Position numbers and translations under genes: made by a program | Shown: piece after piece, positions 50,894-60,960 of the stretch | Layout of the letters: each line of letters opens with the position of its first letter | Numbering within the stretch: the first letter of the stretch is position 1 | The notes under the pieces: model-generated | What the model was told of the DNA's origin: nothing | Seen by the model: the letters and a program-made list of their open reading frames with translations, nothing else | Database searches by the model: none | From: Thiotrichaceae bacterium | GTDB taxonomy: Bacteria > Pseudomonadota > Gammaproteobacteria > Thiotrichales > Thiotrichaceae | Assembly: GCA_026989335.1 (NCBI GenBank) | Contig: JALSJN010000022.1 | Span: 1 to 64,000, forward strand | Direction: 5' to 3' | Length of the DNA stretch: 64,000 bases

Positions 50894-52848
50894 TGACAAT
50901 CGCTAGCGGTTATCGGTTTGTAAAGTTGTTTTTGATAAAGTTCGTTTAAGCCAACGACAAAAGCAAGTACGTCTTTCTCTAGTTCTTGATTATGATCGGC
51001 ATTCACTAAGCGACCATTCTTTATTTTCATCGTTACAGGCTCTTCTTGAGGCTGAATAATAGCAATTTCATCTCCAACTCGAAGCCCATACATTTGATGA
51101 AACTGCAGTAAAGACATATCTTTTTTATGATTTTCAAAGATGCTATGGCCAAGAATGGGGTAATGAAGTTTCTCTACACCGATCAGATCAAGTGCTGTAG
51201 CCAATAAATCTGCCTGTGTACTTAGGCGTTCAACTTTTCTAGCTTTCACACCCTCACCAAAAATAAAACCAGGAATACGAAACATTGCATATGGCAATAG
51301 ATCATCACCATACACACGAACATTATGATCCGCCGCTATAACAAAAATAGTATCTTTATAATAATCTTCTTTTTTTGCCTGATTGATAAACTTACCCATT
51401 GCATAATCTGCAAACTTAATTGCATTTTTAACCGAGTAAGGCTCAACTCCTTTTATGAGTTCAATACGCCCTTCAGGAAAATCAAACGGTGTATGATTCG
51501 TGGTGGAAAACATTACGGATACAAAAGGTTGTTGTTTTTTATACAATTGTTTAAATTCTTGATTGGCTCGCTCAACTAAATCCTCATCACTTACTCCCCA
51601 AACACCATGAAACTTAGGATTAATAAACATATTTTCATCAATGATTTCATCAAACCCATTACCGTAAAACCACGACGCCATATTATCAAAGCGTTTCTCA
51701 CCACCATAAATAAAAATACTGTGATAGCCATGACGCTTAAGTAACTGGGCTACAGTAAAAAAATCTTTTTGAGATTTATTGCGTTTTAAAACACCTTTGC
51801 CGGGTACTGATAAAAAGCCAGCAACCAAGCCTGCCAAACCACGAATACTGCGAGTACCATTTGAGTAAAGTTGATTAAACGTAATACTTTGTTTAGATAA
51901 TTTATCTAGGTTTGGAGTAATACCCTTTTCACCTTGCGCGCCATTAAGTGCCCCTACAAACTGGGCTCCTAAGCTTTCTTGAATAAAAATGACTAAGTTT
52001 TTTGGTGTCTTCTGTTTAAAGTGCGAAATAACTGGCCGTGAAAATGGGGTAAGACAACGGCCTACACTCAAATCAAGGTGTTTTCCCATACGTTCAAAAG
52101 CTTCTTTGACAGGCATTTTTCCATATATTTTTGTTACATCAACATCTGTTTTCTTTTGTGAATAATAAGCATAACCAATCGCATACAGTGAGTTCTTAGT
52201 CACTTCATTTACCAAGTGGCTTTTTGTATAAGTTGCATCTGAGATATTGGCAGGTCGGTGCCCAAAGGAAGAACGAATTCCAATGAATAGAATGAATAAT
52301 ACCGGCATCAATAAAGCAGCTCTTTTCCAATATGCAACGTCAAAAATAGTTTCAAAGAACAGTCTACTCTTTGCCCAATACCAAACTGAGAACAAGACCA
52401 ACATTAAACTACTAATAAAAATCTCAAGTTTATAGGTCGCCCATATATTACCGAGAACCTCTTTAGGGTACTCTAAATAATTAATAAACAGTTCATTCGG
52501 ACGAACATCAAACTCTGCAAAGAAAGGAAAAGTGGCATTCTCAATATAAATAGCCAATATAAAAACTAATAAAAAGTAAACTCTTAAAAAGAGATTACCT
52601 AACCGGCTCAAAAATTTAGGTAATAACAACATTATAATAGCTGGAACAACCAATAACATTGCTGCCACCATGGTATCCATTTTCAAGCCATAAAGAAAAC
52701 TCCACCCATATTCCGTACCGCTTTGACTAATACGATCAAAATACTGATAAAATAAGCCGAGACGACCAATAAAAAAAATTCCAATTAGGCCAAGGTAAAG
52801 AATAAATAGCTTTTTAATAGGGAGCCAAAATGTGTTTTGTTGATTCAT
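50890..52848 (-). CDS. LtaS-like membrane sulfatase-fold transferase
   Basis: Membrane enzyme of about 652 residues of the LTA synthase/phosphoglycerol transferase family. Five N-terminal membrane helices (LFILYLGLIGIFFIGRLGLF to AALLMPVLFILFIGI) precede a periplasmic sulfatase-fold domain. It contains VIFIQESLGAQFVG (metal site Glu), the nucleophilic Thr in YSNGTRSIRGL, SIFIYGGEKRFDN, STTNHTPFDFP and VIAADHNVRVYG. In Gram-negatives such proteins transfer phosphoglycerol or phosphoethanolamine to glycans such as periplasmic glucans or LPS. It is coupled to the glycosyltransferase gene upstream (TAATG) and to the glycosidase-like gene downstream. Confidence 0.88.
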   Translation of the reverse strand: MNQQNTFWLPIKKLFILYLGLIGIFFIGRLGLFYQYFDRISQSGTEYGWSFLYGLKMDTMVAAMLLVVPAIIMLLLPKFLSRLGNLFLRVYFLLVFILAIYIENATFPFFAEFDVRPNELFINYLEYPKEVLGNIWATYKLEIFISSLMLVLFSVWYWAKSRLFFETIFDVAYWKRAALLMPVLFILFIGIRSSFGHRPANISDATYTKSHLVNEVTKNSLYAIGYAYYSQKKTDVDVTKIYGKMPVKEAFERMGKHLDLSVGRCLTPFSRPVISHFKQKTPKNLVIFIQESLGAQFVGALNGAQGEKGITPNLDKLSKQSITFNQLYSNGTRSIRGLAGLVAGFLSVPGKGVLKRNKSQKDFFTVAQLLKRHGYHSIFIYGGEKRFDNMASWFYGNGFDEIIDENMFINPKFHGVWGVSDEDLVERANQEFKQLYKKQQPFVSVMFSTTNHTPFDFPEGRIELIKGVEPYSVKNAIKFADYAMGKFINQAKKEDYYKDTIFVIAADHNVRVYGDDLLPYAMFRIPGFIFGEGVKARKVERLSTQADLLATALDLIGVEKLHYPILGHSIFENHKKDMSLLQFHQMYGLRVGDEIAIIQPQEEPVTMKIKNGRLVNADHNQELEKDVLAFVVGLNELYQKQLYKPITASDCQ

Positions 52849-53600
52849 TAAACTTTCCAATAATCCTTAATCCAGCTAGCTGGACGTAAATAACGATACC
52901 ATTTACCACTGACACCCTGAATAGCATCAACAGGCTCTGGCTTGCCATGAAATAAAATTATTTTTGCCCCTTTTGGTATAAAAGGAGAACGCCAGAAGTT
53001 TTGCGGGAATTTTGGTACACAATGGTATTTAAAGCTTGGTGTCCACTCCTTTGGCCAAAATTTTAATACATTCTTTGCATGCATTTGATGCGATAAATAG
53101 GCCTGCTCATTACGATGCTTTGCTTTAATTGAATCGAAATTTTCAAGAAAAAAAGCCAACACTTCAGCATGCTGCCCTATTTTAAAACGATATACCGATG
53201 AATTTCCAATAAATTGTGTTTTTTTCTTTTCATCAAAACACAAAGCGAACTCCGCTTCAAACTCAAAAAAAGCATCAATGTTATCGACAATCAACACATC
53301 AAGGTCTAAAAAAAGAGCGGTTCCCTTAAGGTCCTCTAAGGGCTTTTGAAAGGTTGCTAACTTTAACCAACCACGCTCTGGTATGTCATCTGGCAAGCCT
53401 AAGCTCGGTAAGGGGTAAGTTTTAACGGCTGGTTGAATATCAGAATTATTATCCGTAAAACACACAAACTGAAACGGAACCGTGATATTTCGAGATACCA
53501 TGGCATAAAGCTTATTAACATATTCAGCACCATACTTATCACCCCACTTCATGCAGATGATATTTACAGCTTTCTTCTCTTCCATTGTGTAAAATCCCAT
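52848..53600 (-). CDS. glycosyltransferase with DxD motif
   Basis: Soluble 250-residue glycosyltransferase with a GT8-like look. It has N-terminal strands (VNIICMKWGDKYGAEYV; FQFVCFTDNN), the metal-binding DLD in TALFLDLDVLIVDN, and the conserved C-terminal pieces FWPKEWTPSFKYHC, KIILFHGKPEP and RPASWIKDYW. Relatives occur in LPS and capsule clusters. Alternative start at 53585 (MEEKKAV). It begins the four-gene minus-strand glycan unit and is divergent from a GT2 gene 78 bp away. Confidence 0.82.
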   Translation of the reverse strand: MGFYTMEEKKAVNIICMKWGDKYGAEYVNKLYAMVSRNITVPFQFVCFTDNNSDIQPAVKTYPLPSLGLPDDIPERGWLKLATFQKPLEDLKGTALFLDLDVLIVDNIDAFFEFEAEFALCFDEKKKTQFIGNSSVYRFKIGQHAEVLAFFLENFDSIKAKHRNEQAYLSHQMHAKNVLKFWPKEWTPSFKYHCVPKFPQNFWRSPFIPKGAKIILFHGKPEPVDAIQGVSGKWYRYLRPASWIKDYWKV

Positions 53601-53678
53601 TTAAACAAGTCATTCATACCTCACGTAATAATACTAAAACTGGCTTAACATTGGCGATTTAATTTCGAGTATCTATAA

Positions 53679-54488
53679 ATGAAGTTTGGCGTAATCATCA
53701 CCACTTACAACTCACCCGCTTGGTTAGAAAAAGTATTGTGGGGGTACGAAAACCAAACCGATAAAGACTTTACTGTAGTTATTGCTGATGATGGCTCGGG
53801 AAAAGAGACTAAAACATTAATTGAATCCTTTAAACAAAGGAATAAGCTTAATATTGTTCATGTCTGGCATGAAGACGATGGTTTTCAAAAAACTGTTATT
53901 CTTAACAAGGCCATTCAACAGACTGACTGTGATTATCTTTTATTCACTGATGGTGATTGCATCCCACGTGGTGACACCATCGCCGTACATAAGAAAGAAT
54001 CTCAAAAAGGTTTCTACTGCTCAGCAGCCTATTTTAAGTTATCAATGAACGTTAGCCACAAAATCACTGAAAGCGACATCAAGTCAGGCAAAGCCTTTGA
54101 CTACAAATGGCTACAACAAAATGGTTTACCTAAAACCAACAAAGCATTGAAATTAACAGTAAAAAGTTTTCTACAAAGACTATTGAACACAGTAACCCCT
54201 GCAAAAACCACCTGGAATGGCGCAAATAGCTCCGCCTTTAAAGAAGATATTTTATCGGTAAACGGCTTTGATGAACGCATGCAATACGGTGGCCTAGACC
54301 GTGAGCTTGGTGAGCGAATGAATAACAAAGGCATCAAAGGCAAACAAATACGCTATAGTACTATCTGCCTGCACCTTGATCATAAACGAGGTTATGAATC
54401 ACCTGAAATATGGGCAAAAAATAAAGCCATTCGGGACTTAGTAAAATTGCAGAAATTGACTTGGAGCCATTACGGGATTAAAAAATAG
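53679..54488 (+). CDS. family 2 glycosyltransferase
   Basis: A 269-residue inverting GT-A enzyme. The start FGVIITTYNSPAWLEKVL is typical, with the nucleotide site in VVIADDGSGKET and the metal DxD in FTDGDCIPRGD. A C-terminal acceptor part has WNGANSSAFKEDIL and GGLDRELGERM, as in galactosyl- or glucosyltransferases of LPS core synthesis. It is divergent from the four-gene glycan unit and probably works with it. No membrane helix. Confidence 0.9.
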   Translation: MKFGVIITTYNSPAWLEKVLWGYENQTDKDFTVVIADDGSGKETKTLIESFKQRNKLNIVHVWHEDDGFQKTVILNKAIQQTDCDYLLFTDGDCIPRGDTIAVHKKESQKGFYCSAAYFKLSMNVSHKITESDIKSGKAFDYKWLQQNGLPKTNKALKLTVKSFLQRLLNTVTPAKTTWNGANSSAFKEDILSVNGFDERMQYGGLDRELGERMNNKGIKGKQIRYSTICLHLDHKRGYESPEIWAKNKAIRDLVKLQKLTWSHYGIKK

Positions 54489-54753
54489 CCATCTAATCAC
54501 AGACCCTTCCCAAAGGTTACCCAACACCTATAAGCTGTCAGATTTATCTCTTTGGTGCTTTGCAATATCGATGGTAGGTAACGATAATAAACGACGAAAA
54601 GTTATCCAGGACATAATGGCAGATTAGACCTTTAAAAGTCAGCCATCATATTGCGGAATAACAAACCACAAAAAAGTCCTTTATTTCTTCTTCGTGTTGC
54701 TTTGTGCCTTTCGTAGTCAGACTTTATAAGACTTATGAAAGGCCTATAAATGA
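54489..54753. other. intergenic stretch, no gene seen
   Basis: I see no supported gene here. It carries a decayed CACGAAG-type repeat near 54690-54720 (readable on the minus strand as ACGAAAGGCACAAAGC followed by ACACGAAGAAG), similar to one near 31808-31850. Such repeats occur widely in bacterial intergenic DNA. Confidence 0.4.
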
Positions 54754-54951
54754 ACCTTTAACAATGAATCAAACATTAATATTGTCACTAAAATCCAGAA
54801 TATTCAAGGTTTCAAAATAACAGAGCATGAAGAAAAACTAAAACTGATAAAAGAAAGAATTAAAGAACTTTGGAATTATAAATCAGAGATAAAAGGACTT
54901 ATTTCATTTGAAGCTGGCATTAGAATTATAAGAAAAAAAAGGGACGAATAA
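54754..54951 (+). pseudogene. fragment of a Dabb-domain protein
   Basis: An open stretch of 65 codons without any ATG, GTG or TTG start. Its second half, KLKLIKERIKELWNYKSEIKG and LISFEAGIRII in separate parts, matches the core of the stress-responsive dimeric alpha/beta barrel (Dabb) family, where an amphipathic helix is followed by I-x-G-L-x-S-x-E-x-G. The N-terminal strand and the C-terminal half of a normal Dabb domain are missing, and the stop lies inside a terminator stem. It reads as a truncated gene relic. Confidence 0.45.
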
Positions 54952-54965
54952 TTCGTCCCTTTTTT
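54935..54965. terminator. bidirectional intrinsic terminator after ftsZ
   Basis: AAAAAAGGGACGAA and TTCGTCCCTTTTTT form a 14-bp stem around TAA, giving T-runs on both strands. On the minus strand it lies about 160 bp past the ftsZ stop and probably ends the dcw transcript. On the plus strand it ends whatever reads the Dabb fragment. Confidence 0.9.
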
Positions 54966-55122
54966 AAAATCACAAAATGTAATCCACCCAAAACAAAGAA
55001 TGCTTCAGGTCGTACTTAATTTGTTCCAGAACAAGGCGGAAAGTGTGAACTTAGCCTTTGAAAGGGTAGCAAGTGATCATTTACCCACGCAGGTCTGGTA
55101 AAAATAGGCATGAACTGACGTA

Positions 55123-56265
55123 TTAATCAGCTTGGTTGCGGAGAAAAGCGGGTATATCTAGGTAACTATTATCCGTAGCCGCCGCTGTACGCGCTGGCTC
55201 ATAACTTGGCTGTGCATAGCCGCCATTTGCCGCCATACGGGGTTGTTCTAATTCTACTGGACGTAAACCTGCATTACCTTGTGTTGGTACGGCCTTAAGT
55301 TCTGCGCCTTGTTGATCAAGGCCTGTTGCTACCAGCGTTACACGAATCTCATCACTCATATCTGGGTCAATTACCGTTCCTACTACCACGGTTGCATCTT
55401 CATGGGCAAACTCACGTACCGCCGCACCGACTTCTTCAAACTCATGGATACCCATATCCAAACCTGCTGTAATATTAACTAAGATACCTTTTGCACCGTG
55501 TAGGTTGATATCATCAAGTAGCGGGCTTGAGATGGCTGCGTTTGCGGCTTTTGTTGCACGCTCATCACCGCTGGCGATGCCTGTACCCATCATTGATAAA
55601 CCCATTTCGCTCATAACGGTACGCACATCCGCGAAATCCACGTTGATTAAACCGGGGCGAGTAATTAGCTCTGAGATACCTTGAACCGCGCCAAGCAATA
55701 CATCATTGGCTGCTTTAAATGCGTCCAGTAATGAAGTGTTTTTACCCAGTGAAGTTAATAACTTAGCATTTGGAATAGTGATGATTGAATCAACATGCTT
55801 GCTTAGTTCTGCGATTCCTTCTTCAGCCATTTTCATGCGCTTTGGGCCTTCGAATGGAAATGGTTTGGTGACTACGGCTACGGTTAATACGCCCAGTTCT
55901 TTCGCCATTTCAGCCACTACAGGTGCTGCACCTGTTCCTGTTCCACCACCCATGCCTGCGGTGATAAATAACATATCAGTTCCACCGATAAGCTCTTTGA
56001 TTGCTTCACGATCCTCTAACGCGGCTTCACGCCCTACTTCTGGGTTTGCTCCTGCTCCTAGACCTTTGGTTAATGCATTACCGAGTTGAATCAGATTTTT
56101 AACATCTGATTTATCGAGTGCTTGTGAATCGGTATTTGCACAGATGAAGTCGACTCCTTCAACCCCTGCTTCTACCATATTTTGTACTGCGTTTCCGCCG
56201 CCACCGCCTACTCCAATAACTTTGATACTTGCGTTTTGTCCTTCTGTGTCCATTAATTCAAACAT
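55123..56265 (-). CDS. ftsZ: cell division protein FtsZ
   Basis: Bacterial tubulin that forms the division ring. The 380-residue product starts with [17 protein letters not shown], has the tubulin signature [17 protein letters not shown], the T7 catalytic loop [11 protein letters not shown], a short variable linker with Gln and Ala, and the conserved C-terminal peptide [13 protein letters not shown] that binds FtsA and ZipA. It is the last dcw gene here. The usual next gene, lpxC, is not found after it. Confidence 0.98.
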   Translation of the reverse strand: MFELMDTEGQNASIKVIGVGGGGGNAVQNMVEAGVEGVDFICANTDSQALDKSDVKNLIQLGNALTKGLGAGANPEVGREAALEDREAIKELIGGTDMLFITAGMGGGTGTGAAPVVAEMAKELGVLTVAVVTKPFPFEGPKRMKMAEEGIAELSKHVDSIITIPNAKLLTSLGKNTSLLDAFKAANDVLLGAVQGISELITRPGLINVDFADVRTVMSEMGLSMMGTGIASGDERATKAANAAISSPLLDDINLHGAKGILVNITAGLDMGIHEFEEVGAAVREFAHEDATVVVGTVIDPDMSDEIRVTLVATGLDQQGAELKAVPTQGNAGLRPVELEQPRMAANGGYAQPSYEPARTAAATDNSYLDIPAFLRNQAD

Positions 56266-56393
56266 AGCCCTAAACTCCCTTTTATTAACTTCAAATTATG
56301 TAGATTTCTCTACGTTATTTAGGCTTTCCTTCGAAAAAAGCCTGTCCCTTTTTTATTGCTTAACACTTCTTATTTCTACTTTTAAAACTAAAC

Positions 56394-57629
56394 TTACAAA
56401 TTATTATTGAACCAGCTTTTCATTTTATCCCAAACATTTTCTTCTGTGATTGTTGAAAAACTGCTCCCGCCGATAAAGGCATTTTGTGCAGCACCGTACT
56501 TTAATAAACCAACACCTGTGGCATGTATTGGGTCTTCAACTTCACCTTTTAAGCCACCAATGTTAATCGGTACACCGATACGAACAGGCATGTGGAAAAT
56601 CTCTTCTGCCAATTCTACTGCACCTTTAATCTTTGAGGTACCACCGGTTAAAACAATGCCCGCCGCAACTAATTTATCAAATCCAGAGCGCTTTAACTCA
56701 TTATTAATTAGTACAAATAGTTCTTCATAACGTGGCTCAATAACTGATGCCAAGGTTTGTGTTGAAAGCCCACGCGATTCACGATCTCCAATTCCTGGCA
56801 CTTCGATAATCTCATCGTCTGTCACCAACTGACGCAACGCTGAACCATGTTTGATTTTTAGCTCTTCCGCAAACTGTGTAGTAGTACGTACCGCTACAGC
56901 AATATCATTAGTGACTTGATCACCCGCAACAGGAATTACCGCTGTATGGCGAATCGCACCGTTTAAGAAAACCGCAATATCAGTAGTACCACCACCAATA
57001 TCAACCATGCAAACGCCAAGCTCTTTTTCATCTTCTTCAAGTACTGCGTAGCTTGAAGCGACTTGCTCAAGAATAATATCGTCAACATCTAAGCCACAAC
57101 GATCAACGCATTTAACAATGTTTTGCGCCGCACTGTGCGCGCCTGTAATTAAGTGAACCCGTGCCTCTAAACGCACGCCTGACATTCCAACGGGATCTCT
57201 CACACCTTCTTGCTGGTCGATCACATAATCTTGTGGTAACACATGCAAGATACGCTGATCAGCAGGGATAGCTACGGCACGTGCAGCATCCATAACGCGC
57301 TCAAGATCAGCTTCGGTAACTTCCTTATCTTTAATCGCCACAATGCCGTGTGAGTTTAAGCTTTGGATATGGCTACCTGCTATACCTGCAAAAGCCGAAT
57401 TAATATTAACCCCTGCCATAAGCTCCGCCTCTTCAACGGCACTTTGGATAGCATCTATTGTTTTATCTATATTAACCACCACGCCTTTTTTCATACCGTT
57501 CGATTTGTTTTTACCGATACCGATAATACTAATTTGACCGTCATCAGCCACTTCACCGATTAAGGCAACGATTTTTGATGTGCCGATATCCAGCGCAACA
57601 ACCATATTACCTTCAGCACCAACCGACAT
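56394..57629 (-). CDS. ftsA: cell division protein FtsA
   Basis: Actin-like protein that tethers FtsZ to the membrane. About 411 residues. Actin-family motifs are visible: ALDIGTSKIVALIGEV (phosphate 1), VDIGGGTTDIAVF (phosphate 2) and VLTGGTSKIKGAVELA (adenosine). The C-terminal amphipathic membrane-targeting helix is NVWDKMKSWFNNNL. I use the ATG at 57629 with AAAGGAA upstream; the open frame begins nine codons earlier. It lies between ftsQ and ftsZ, with gaps of 148 and 128 bp that may hold extra ftsZ or ftsA promoters. Confidence 0.97.
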   Translation of the reverse strand: MSVGAEGNMVVALDIGTSKIVALIGEVADDGQISIIGIGKNKSNGMKKGVVVNIDKTIDAIQSAVEEAELMAGVNINSAFAGIAGSHIQSLNSHGIVAIKDKEVTEADLERVMDAARAVAIPADQRILHVLPQDYVIDQQEGVRDPVGMSGVRLEARVHLITGAHSAAQNIVKCVDRCGLDVDDIILEQVASSYAVLEEDEKELGVCMVDIGGGTTDIAVFLNGAIRHTAVIPVAGDQVTNDIAVAVRTTTQFAEELKIKHGSALRQLVTDDEIIEVPGIGDRESRGLSTQTLASVIEPRYEELFVLINNELKRSGFDKLVAAGIVLTGGTSKIKGAVELAEEIFHMPVRIGVPINIGGLKGEVEDPIHATGVGLLKYGAAQNAFIGGSSFSTITEENVWDKMKSWFNNNL

Positions 57630-57777
57630 TGTTATTTCCTTTAATGGTTTACCCATAACATTCCCCTTCCCTTTACTTCCCTAAACTTAAAATACTGTTG
57701 TGTTCTATTAGTAGTTTTTATTAGCAATTTTGTTCATATGTTGCCCATAATATATTTGCTTGCAACTTAACTTTAGA

Positions 57778-58593
57778 CTAACTACGGTTACGCGACAGGC
57801 CTTTTTTCCATTTAACTGCAAAGCCGTTGGTATAACGCAAATCAACCACTTTGATTGTATTAATAATATTTTTTAAACTCTCTTGATAGCCCACCATAAA
57901 ACGTCTTAAACGTTTTTGATGATGCTCGCGGCCGATTTTTAACACCATACCGTTCTCTAAAGTTACCTGCCAAGAGCCACGCATGTCTTCTTTAAATCCA
58001 ACCACTTTTAGTGGAAAACCTTTCATCCACTGGCGAATTTCTAAAAAACCAGCTGCCATATTACGGCCTTTATCATTTGGGCTAAATAGCGTTGGCAATG
58101 ACGCTCTACCTGCTGGCATTTTATGAAGAGGCAATCTAGCATTAATAATCGTGCCGTTCTCTGCCAGCATCGCATCCTCACCCCACAGAGCGACTGGTTT
58201 TTGCTCATGCACTTTTACTATCAATTTCTCCGGCCAGATGTGCGTCATTGAAACGGAGTGAACCCAAGGGTTTTTTTGTAACTCTTTTTCTAAGGCTTTC
58301 GTATCCAGTAGGTATAAATTTGTTTTGGTGTACTTTTCAATCGCTGGTTGTAATTGTGCTTTATCTAACAGCTTTAATTCGCCAATGACTTCTACTGACT
58401 TAATGGTTAAATTTTCAGGATTTTTAAGCCACTGATAGCTACCTATTACGCCCAATAATGGTAGCCCAATAAATGTCACTAAGCCTATGGTTTTCCATGG
58501 TAAAGATCGACCACCGCTTAATGAGCGTTTTGTCGCCTTAGCATTTTTACGCGTGGCTTGTGGTCGCTTTGCTTTTTGTTTTTTAAACGCCAT
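57778..58593 (-). CDS. ftsQ: cell division protein FtsQ
   Basis: Bitopic division protein that links early and late divisome parts through FtsB and FtsL. The 271 residues have a very basic cytoplasmic N terminus (KKQKAKRPQATRKNAKATKR), a single membrane helix (TIGLVTFIGLPLLGVIGSYQWL), a POTRA domain starting LTIKSVEVIGELKLLDKAQL and a beta domain (NPWVHSVSMTHIWPEKLIVKV in parts). It overlaps ddl by 11 bp. Confidence 0.95.
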   Translation of the reverse strand: MAFKKQKAKRPQATRKNAKATKRSLSGGRSLPWKTIGLVTFIGLPLLGVIGSYQWLKNPENLTIKSVEVIGELKLLDKAQLQPAIEKYTKTNLYLLDTKALEKELQKNPWVHSVSMTHIWPEKLIVKVHEQKPVALWGEDAMLAENGTIINARLPLHKMPAGRASLPTLFSPNDKGRNMAAGFLEIRQWMKGFPLKVVGFKEDMRGSWQVTLENGMVLKIGREHHQKRLRRFMVGYQESLKNIINTIKVVDLRYTNGFAVKWKKGLSRNRS

Positions 58594-59539
58594 TACTTGC
58601 CTCCAAGGGCTTATTTGTTAATGATGTTTCTAATACTTTGAGAGTTAAATCAGCAAAACTTAAACCTGCTTGTTTTGCCGCCATTGGCACTAAGGAATGA
58701 TCCGTCATACCAGGAACCGTATTCACTTCAATCAACCAAAACGTTCCTACATGATCCTGCATTACATCAACCCTTCCCCAACCTGTGCCGCCGAGCACTT
58801 CAAATGCATTTTGACTCAGTAACTTCAAGGTCCCCTCTGAAAGCTTATCCAAGCCACAAGGACAATGATACTGCGTATGATTTGAAGCATACTTTGCATC
58901 AAAATCATAAAAATCCGCTTGAACTTCGACCCGAATCGGCGGTAAAACGTCCTCACCGACAATCGCTACCGTATATTCATCGCCCGTTACCCATTGTTCT
59001 GCAAATACCACATCATCAAATTCAGCCGCTTTTATATAAGCTGCTTCTAATTGGCTCGCATCACTCACTTTGCTCATACCAATGCTCGACCCTTCTTGTG
59101 CAGGTTTAATGATTAATGGCAAACCCAATTTATCAGCAACGGTATTAAAGTCAGAGTTAGCTGTTAATATTTCAAAGGCAGGAGTTGCTAAGCCTGCTCC
59201 TGTCCAGATACGCTTAGTCATGAGCTTATCCATACTAATCGATGATGCCATCACGCCACAACCTGTGTAGGGAATCTGTAAAACTTCTAAGCCTCCTTGT
59301 AGCTCGCCATCTTCACCACCACGCCCATGAAGAATATTAAACACGCGGTCAAAGCTTTCATTACGCAACACATCAAACACATCACGATTAGCATCTACCT
59401 TATGTGCATCAACACCTTTTTCTAACAAACCAGTCAATACTGCTGCCCCACTTTTTAGTGACACTTCGCGTTCCGCCGCCCAGCCGCCCATTAGCACGGC
59501 AACTTTACCAAAACGGGGATTGTTAGAAAGCGTACTCAT
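58583..59539 (-). CDS. ddlB: D-alanine--D-alanine ligase
   Basis: ATP-grasp enzyme that joins two D-Ala for the peptidoglycan stem peptide. 318 residues. Typical segments: VLMGGWAAEREVSLKSG, the HGRGGEDGELQGGLE loop, KPAQEGSSIGMSKV, and GWGRVDVMQDHVGTFWLIEVNTVPGMTDHS with the metal-binding Glu and Asn, in parts. It lies directly after murC (stop/start overlap at 59539) with no murB between, as in E. coli. Confidence 0.97.
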   Translation of the reverse strand: MSTLSNNPRFGKVAVLMGGWAAEREVSLKSGAAVLTGLLEKGVDAHKVDANRDVFDVLRNESFDRVFNILHGRGGEDGELQGGLEVLQIPYTGCGVMASSISMDKLMTKRIWTGAGLATPAFEILTANSDFNTVADKLGLPLIIKPAQEGSSIGMSKVSDASQLEAAYIKAAEFDDVVFAEQWVTGDEYTVAIVGEDVLPPIRVEVQADFYDFDAKYASNHTQYHCPCGLDKLSEGTLKLLSQNAFEVLGGTGWGRVDVMQDHVGTFWLIEVNTVPGMTDHSLVPMAAKQAGLSFADLTLKVLETSLTNKPLEASNGV

Positions 59540-60960
59540 TATACTAACGCACCTCCTGATAGCTGCGCGGGTAAACCTGCTGAAATCGTGCCGACACTAC
59601 CCGCACCAAGGGTTAATAACACATCACCATCTTTTAATTGGTTTTGTAATACCTCCGTTATATCTGCAGTATTTGCCACAAAAATAGGATCAACAATGCC
59701 GCGGTTACGAATAGCACCCGCTAACGCGCGACCATCAGAACCCACAATAGGTTCTTCATTGGCAGAATAGATATCCAATAACACTAAAACATCTGGCTCA
59801 GATAGCACTTGCGTGAAATCCTCAAATAAATCACGTGTGCGGGTATACCGGTGGGGTTGGAACATAACCACCATACGACGGTCTGGCCATGCGCTACGGA
59901 CTGCTTTCATGGTGGCTTCCATTTCCGTAGGGTGATGCCCGTAATCATCCACCAACATCACCGAACCTTGCGGCATTTTAATCTCGCCGTAACATTGGAA
60001 ACGTCTGCCAACACCTTGGAACTTATCCAAGCCGCTTAAGATATGTTCATCGCTAACACCTAGCTCAGTCGCAATTGCAATCGCTGCTAGGGCATTGTGT
60101 ATATTGTGCTCACCTGGCATGTTTAAGGTAACGTCCAAGGTGCTTTTATCAGTACGCTCTACGGTAAAGAAACTTTGAGTTCCTGCATAACGTACATTCT
60201 TGGCACGAATATCTGCATCAAAATGGATTCCGTAAGTCACAATGGTACGGGTGACTTTAGGCAAAATATCACAAACGTTTTCATCATCGACACAAAGCAC
60301 GGCTAAACCGTAAAAGGGTAAGTGATGTAAAAACTCAACAAAAGTATCTTTGAGCTTTTCAAAGTCATTGTCGTAAGTGCTTAAATGATCAGCATCAATA
60401 TTAGTAACCACCGAAATCATCGGTTGTAATAATAAGAATGAGGCATCACTTTCATCCGCTTCAGCAACCAGATACTCGCCCGTACCCAAGCGAGAATTAC
60501 TGCCCGAACTATTTAAGCGACCCCCGATAACATAAGTAGGATCAAGCCCACCTTCGGCCAATAAGCTCGTCACTAAACTAGTCGTGGTAGTCTTACCATG
60601 CGTACCTGCAACTGCGATGCCGTTACTAAAACGCATGATTTCCGCAAGCATTTCCGCACGTCTTATAACCGGAATATTTTGCTCTTTTGCGGCAACCACT
60701 TCGGGGTTATTTTTACTCACAGCAGTTGATGTAACCACCACATTGGCACCTTCGATATTGCTTGCCGCGTGGCCTTTAAATATTTTTACACCTAATGACC
60801 CTAAACGTTCTGTCATCGCATTTTCTGCTAAATCAGAGCCAGTAATATCATAGCCGATATTCGCGAGCACCTCTGCAATGCCACTCATACCTGAACCACC
60901 GATACCCACAAAATGGACTTGTTTGATGCGACGGCGCGCTAGGTCATTAGGCTGCTTCAT
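59539..60960 (-). CDS. murC: UDP-N-acetylmuramate--L-alanine ligase
   Basis: Cytoplasmic ligase that adds L-Ala to UDP-MurNAc. 473 residues. The N-terminal nucleotide fold has [17 protein letters not shown]-like sequence ([17 protein letters not shown]), the ATP loop is [13 protein letters not shown], the central domain has [10 protein letters not shown], and the C-terminal domain contains [16 protein letters not shown]. The start codon lies 14 bp inside the 3' end of murG, so the two are translationally coupled. Confidence 0.97.
   Translation of the reverse strand: MKQPNDLARRRIKQVHFVGIGGSGMSGIAEVLANIGYDITGSDLAENAMTERLGSLGVKIFKGHAASNIEGANVVVTSTAVSKNNPEVVAAKEQNIPVIRRAEMLAEIMRFSNGIAVAGTHGKTTTTSLVTSLLAEGGLDPTYVIGGRLNSSGSNSRLGTGEYLVAEADESDASFLLLQPMISVVTNIDADHLSTYDNDFEKLKDTFVEFLHHLPFYGLAVLCVDDENVCDILPKVTRTIVTYGIHFDADIRAKNVRYAGTQSFFTVERTDKSTLDVTLNMPGEHNIHNALAAIAIATELGVSDEHILSGLDKFQGVGRRFQCYGEIKMPQGSVMLVDDYGHHPTEMEATMKAVRSAWPDRRMVVMFQPHRYTRTRDLFEDFTQVLSEPDVLVLLDIYSANEEPIVGSDGRALAGAIRNRGIVDPIFVANTADITEVLQNQLKDGDVLLTLGAGSVGTISAGLPAQLSGGALV

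Noticed and set aside
56394-57656. Longer FtsA start (MGKPLKEIT)
   Set aside because: The AAAGGAA ribosome binding site lies inside this extension and points to the ATG at 57629.
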